Positions 61,126 to 64,000 of a stretch of DNA of 64,000 nucleotides are shown here, piece by piece. The position numbers and the translations under genes are program-made. Every line of letters starts with the position of its first letter. The first letter of the stretch is position 1. The DNA is from Halopenitus persicus (lineage in GTDB: Archaea; Halobacteriota; Halobacteria; Halobacteriales; Haloferacaceae), in assembly GCF_900107205.1 (NCBI RefSeq), contig NZ_FNPC01000009.1, positions 1 to 64,000 on the forward strand, written 5' to 3'. The notes under the pieces were generated by a model, which saw only the letters and a list, made by a program, of their open reading frames with translations, was not told where the DNA came from and ran no database searches.

Positions 61126-62547
61126 ATGGACATTAAAAAAACTATTTTTGGTGTCTTTTCCACGAGATTGATTTCAATGTTATTTCAATCTCTTGGTCTT
61201 GTATATTTTGCTCAAGAACTAGGTGCGGAAAAATTAGGTGTATTTATACTATTCCAAACTTGCCTAACTCTACTTTCGTTGGCGGCTGACTTTGGAGTAG
61301 ATGACGCAATTGAAAAGAGGATAAGCGAACAGAATCATAGTGCAACTCTTGGGAGTGCATTGTTACTAAAGTCCTCATTTCTCATCTTCATTTCAATATT
61401 AATAATATTATTTAGTAATAATATTAACGATTATATAGGTCAGCCTCTTTCGCACTTTCTTCTCATCGCGTTAATACCCAATCAATTGAGGATCATTATA
61501 ATGCGTACCCTGGAGGGAGAACTTAAAGTTCAGAGGGCAGCTAATGTATCTCTAATACAAAATGTACTTTTTGTTCTAATTGGCGCCTCTTTTGTTTACT
61601 TTAATTTCGGTGTCAGAGGGTTGGTTTATAGTATAATTATGAGCAATCTGATCTCAGTTACTTTCGGAGTATTTGGGATTGATACAGAGTTAGGTATGCC
61701 ATCTAAAGCTATGCTCAAGTCATTAGTGAAATTCGGTAGCCACAATTTCATTGCATCCATAGTACATACATCTGTTTATGATTGGTTAGATACTCTACTA
61801 ATAGGATTGTTTCTTACGCAGTCACACGTTGCAGCTTATGAAGTTGCCTGGAAAGTCGCAAGTATGATAATGCTGTTATCTAGCGCGATCGCCGATACAA
61901 TATTTCCCCAAATTAGTCACTGGGATGCTCAGGGAAACAGAGAAAGCATACAAAATATTTTACCAAATACACTCATTACTTCGCTAGTAATTGTGTTTCC
62001 GGCTATTGTGGGCGGTGTTATCTATGGAAGAGAGATACTACATTTCATTTTCGGAAGTGAATTTGCTATTGCTAACACGGCTCTAGTGATATTATTATTG
62101 GGAAAAATACCTGAAGGTATTGATAGAATCCTTGGACGATTTTTACTTGCAATTGATGAATCAAAATTGGCTTCGTATGCAGCAGGATTATTTATTATCT
62201 TAAATATCCCATTGAATATCATTTTAATAAATGTCATAGGAATCACGGGAGCCGCTATTGCTACAGTTACTTCCTACTCAGCTAATACCGCTCTCACCGC
62301 GTACTATCTAAATTCATTCATAGACTTGCGGATAAATATCACCCAACTAATTATTACTCTGGTATCTTCTGCGTGTATGGGTGTATTACTATTAATCCTG
62401 AACACCATAATATATATTAATTCTCAGATTAAATTGATATTTGCAATATTCTTAGGTGCGGTCATATACTTCACATTCTTGTTATCGTCTTCTACAATGC
62501 GGGAACAAGTACTGAGTAACGTAGATGATTTAATTCCCTTTATGTAA
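61126..62547 (+). CDS. second polysaccharide flippase (Wzx-like), AT-rich
   Basis: A 473-residue membrane protein with about 14 helices of the MOP/Wzx flippase type. The N-terminus is IFGVFSTRLISMLFQSLGLVYFAQELGAEKLGVFILFQTCLTLLSLAADFGVDDAIEKR. Other typical parts are KSLVKFGSHNFIASIVHTSVYDWLDTLLIGLFL and GITGAAIATVTSYS. The gene is strongly AT-rich and differs in codon use from the flippase at 53241, so it was acquired separately. It would export a different lipid-linked glycan, perhaps that built by the AT-rich glycosyltransferase at 57636. The MITE lies in its promoter region. Confidence 0.88.
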   Translation: MDIKKTIFGVFSTRLISMLFQSLGLVYFAQELGAEKLGVFILFQTCLTLLSLAADFGVDDAIEKRISEQNHSATLGSALLLKSSFLIFISILIILFSNNINDYIGQPLSHFLLIALIPNQLRIIIMRTLEGELKVQRAANVSLIQNVLFVLIGASFVYFNFGVRGLVYSIIMSNLISVTFGVFGIDTELGMPSKAMLKSLVKFGSHNFIASIVHTSVYDWLDTLLIGLFLTQSHVAAYEVAWKVASMIMLLSSAIADTIFPQISHWDAQGNRESIQNILPNTLITSLVIVFPAIVGGVIYGREILHFIFGSEFAIANTALVILLLGKIPEGIDRILGRFLLAIDESKLASYAAGLFIILNIPLNIILINVIGITGAAIATVTSYSANTALTAYYLNSFIDLRINITQLIITLVSSACMGVLLLILNTIIYINSQIKLIFAIFLGAVIYFTFLLSSSTMREQVLSNVDDLIPFM

Positions 62548-62686
62548 GAATACAATTCAATTGGGACTAGAACAACTTAATATTAAGATCGCCAAGATAT
62601 TCGTATTTGTATGTTTTTACAATTTAATGTGTTATCGATGGTGTTAACCTTAGGGTGAACGATCTTTTGAAGCACGTTGTTGATTT

Positions 62687-63538
62687 TCAGAGCGCAGCAT
62701 CGAGAGCGTGTTTGAGTGCTTCCTCGCCTAGTTTTCTGTAGAGTGCTTGCCGTATCTGAAAGGCTCTGAGATACGGTGTTAGCTTGTCTTTTGACACTCC
62801 TCGGTGGGGCGAGAGCCACCGTCGCGTCAGCGACGCGTGGCTCTCACAAGTGTTGATTTGAGTATCGCCGTCAGCGTATTCGCCGTCACTGTGGACGACA
62901 TATTTGCGGGTGAATTCGTCGTCCTCATCGAGTGAATCGTACGCTCGAAATCCGTCGGTATAGACGGTTAACGACTCCTACTGGCGGTCGGCCAGCAGGA
63001 GTCGAACGGTCGATTCGTCCGCGGATTTCGCGGGCACGACGTACCGCTCGTTCGAACCACGATCAACCAGCGTGAACACCGGTGGTTTGTCACCATCCAT
63101 ACGTTCCGCGCCCACGCGTAGACAGGCCAGCAGAGACGTACACTTCGTCGATTTCGACCGGTCCAGACAACGTAATCGAAGGCGCGTCGAGCGCTCTGGC
63201 GAAGCGCTCGACCCGCCGCCGCACCGTTCTGTAAGAAAGATCGAGTTCGGCCTCAATCTGCCGAATGCTTGTGTTGAACCGTAAGAACACGTAAATCGTG
63301 AAGTACCACTCTTTCAGCGAGATTTCGAGTGGGCGAAGATCGTGCCGGTCTTGTCGTTGAATGTCCGACCGCAATTCTTACACAAATACCGTTGATACAC
63401 CTAGTAGCTGCCGTTTCTGACCGTCAGGTCAGAAAGGCAGCGAGGGCACTCAAGGCCGTCACGCCAGCGAACCTGTTGGAGCAGGTCCGCTGCAGCCGAT
63501 TCCGACACAACCCGGCTTACTGGAAACATATCGGGCAT
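62687..63538 (-). pseudogene. IS1595-family transposase, broken
   Basis: Fragments in all three minus frames make up a haloarchaeal IS1595 transposase. The N-terminus MPDMFPVSRVVSESAAADLLQQVRWRDGLECPRC has the zinc-ribbon start. After a TAG come KNCGRTFNDKTGTIFAHSK, then EWYFTIYVFLRFNTSIRQIEAELDLSYRTVRRRVERFARALDAPS and GPVEIDEVYVSAGL. Later GDKPPVFTLVDRGSNERYVVPAKSADE is followed by a stop after LLLADRQ, and the C-terminus ends ALKHALDAAL. Several frameshifts, at least two stops and a small deletion show that it is dead. Confidence 0.85.
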
Positions 63539-63698
63539 CGCTGGCGCGGTGCCCTTGCCCTCTTCGACTTTCAGTCACAGCACTCGCCGTCAACAATCTC
63601 TTTCCCAAGAGCGTAGGGTGAATGATGCTGCCGAGTACGGATTAGTACTCATAAAGCCGGTCAGTTAGAATCTAATGAAATATGCTATGGGAGTGGGA

Positions 63699-64000
63699 TC
63701 AAAGTATCTTGGCGAGCTTCTTTGTGGTGTTGACCGCGATCTCACGGAACTGACGATACAAGGACTGCATACGCAGGGAAGAATCCTGGGGTCGCTTGAC
63801 GGTTGAGAGGACGTTTCTTCCATTCACTGCTGTGTGTAGCGCTTCGCCAGATGAGCAAATTATCCACGGTTGCCTTCGCTATTGAACCGCGGAATGTACG
63901 AGATACTCAATGTCCATACAGCAATCTCGTACCCTCTTTTCCAGTCCCCAAATCCGTTGTCGGCGACCACGGCCCAAAAGTCGTCCGCGTTCAGGCAGAC
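63699..64000 (-). pseudogene. fragment of another transposase, cut by the window edge
   Basis: Reading the minus strand, NGRNVLSTVKRPQDSSLRMQSLYRQFREIAVNTTKKLAKIL before a TGA at 63699-63701 has the look of the C-terminus of a DDE transposase (SVVKR... R-x-W/LYRQFREI). Upstream pieces (DDFWAVVADNGFGDWKRGYEIAVW) are in another frame. Stops and frameshifts interrupt it. The family cannot be named. Confidence 0.4.

Noticed and set aside
62650-63625. AGGGTGAACGAT and AGGGTGAATGAT on both sides of the IS1595 relic as its terminal repeats
   Set aside because: The two sequences are in the same orientation, whereas IS ends should be inverted. They could be ends of different copies, so they are not annotated.
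1-64000. CRISPR array
   Set aside because: None of the tandem repeats has regular unique spacers. The 18- to 50-bp arrays are head-to-tail without spacers, and no cas gene is present.
1-64000. tRNA, rRNA or other structured RNA genes
   Set aside because: No cloverleaf with a TTCGAATC-type T arm or rRNA core was recognised by eye in the intergenic regions. A covariance-model search would be needed to exclude short RNAs.

Overview
The window is from a haloarchaeon, most likely Halorubrum or a close relative. The first ~46 kb is very GC-rich and encodes strongly acidic, Asp/Glu-rich proteins. It carries marker families of halophilic archaea: an Orc1/Cdc6 initiator, paired CetZ tubulin-like proteins, TmcA, a DpsA-type ferritin, and the AglB/AglM/AglF N-glycosylation proteins. 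Genus-level placement is inference; no rRNA or tRNA gene was recognised.

Layout. 1-2.3 kb: an orc gene with ORB-like repeats on both sides, a probable replication origin, bordered by a 22-bp tandem array. 2.3-11.3 kb: a K+ channel with RCK domains, an amino-acid permease with Usp domains, a DUF433/DUF5615 toxin-antitoxin pair bracketed by 18-bp direct repeats, an NhaC antiporter, and asd. 11.4-17.1 kb: a remnant IS200/IS605-type element abuts a DtxR-family metal regulator. An iron-handling island follows: three tandem Dps paralogues, a CBS-domain transporter, a Rieske protein and two tiny genes. Five sites of the form TTTAGG-N4-CCTAAA lie in front of these genes. 17.3-34.6 kb: housekeeping and metabolic genes (FAD/Fe-S oxidoreductase, FAH-family protein, 2-hydroxyacid dehydrogenase, tmcA, UPF0179, moaA, MBL hydrolase, TetR regulator, two cetZ, AIM24, an eIF2B-like protein, DJ-1/PfpI).

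34.8-42.2 kb holds the strongest candidate for an undescribed system. Five genes overlap or nearly touch. They encode a winged-helix-rich protein, a winged-helix plus coiled-coil protein, a small helical protein, a classic-clade AAA ATPase with an intact pore loop, and a 900-residue beta-propeller/Ig-like protein without a signal peptide. Only the ATPase has a recognisable family.

42.3-64 kb is a surface-glycan region. AglB lies in an operon with a DUF368 (polyprenyl-phosphate translocase family) gene. Next come relics of a second aglB and of a glycosyltransferase, then aglM, two sugar-nucleotide epimerase/dehydratase genes, aglF, glycosyltransferases and a flippase. From ~55.6 kb GC content falls sharply. 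The sequence becomes a mosaic of insertion sequences (an intact IS6-type, broken IS5-type and IS1595-type, and a 126-bp MITE with a 9-bp target duplication) around AT-rich, probably transferred glycan genes.

In-frame and intergenic short tandem repeats (18, 20, 22, 33, 34, 46 and 50 bp) recur throughout the GC-rich part.
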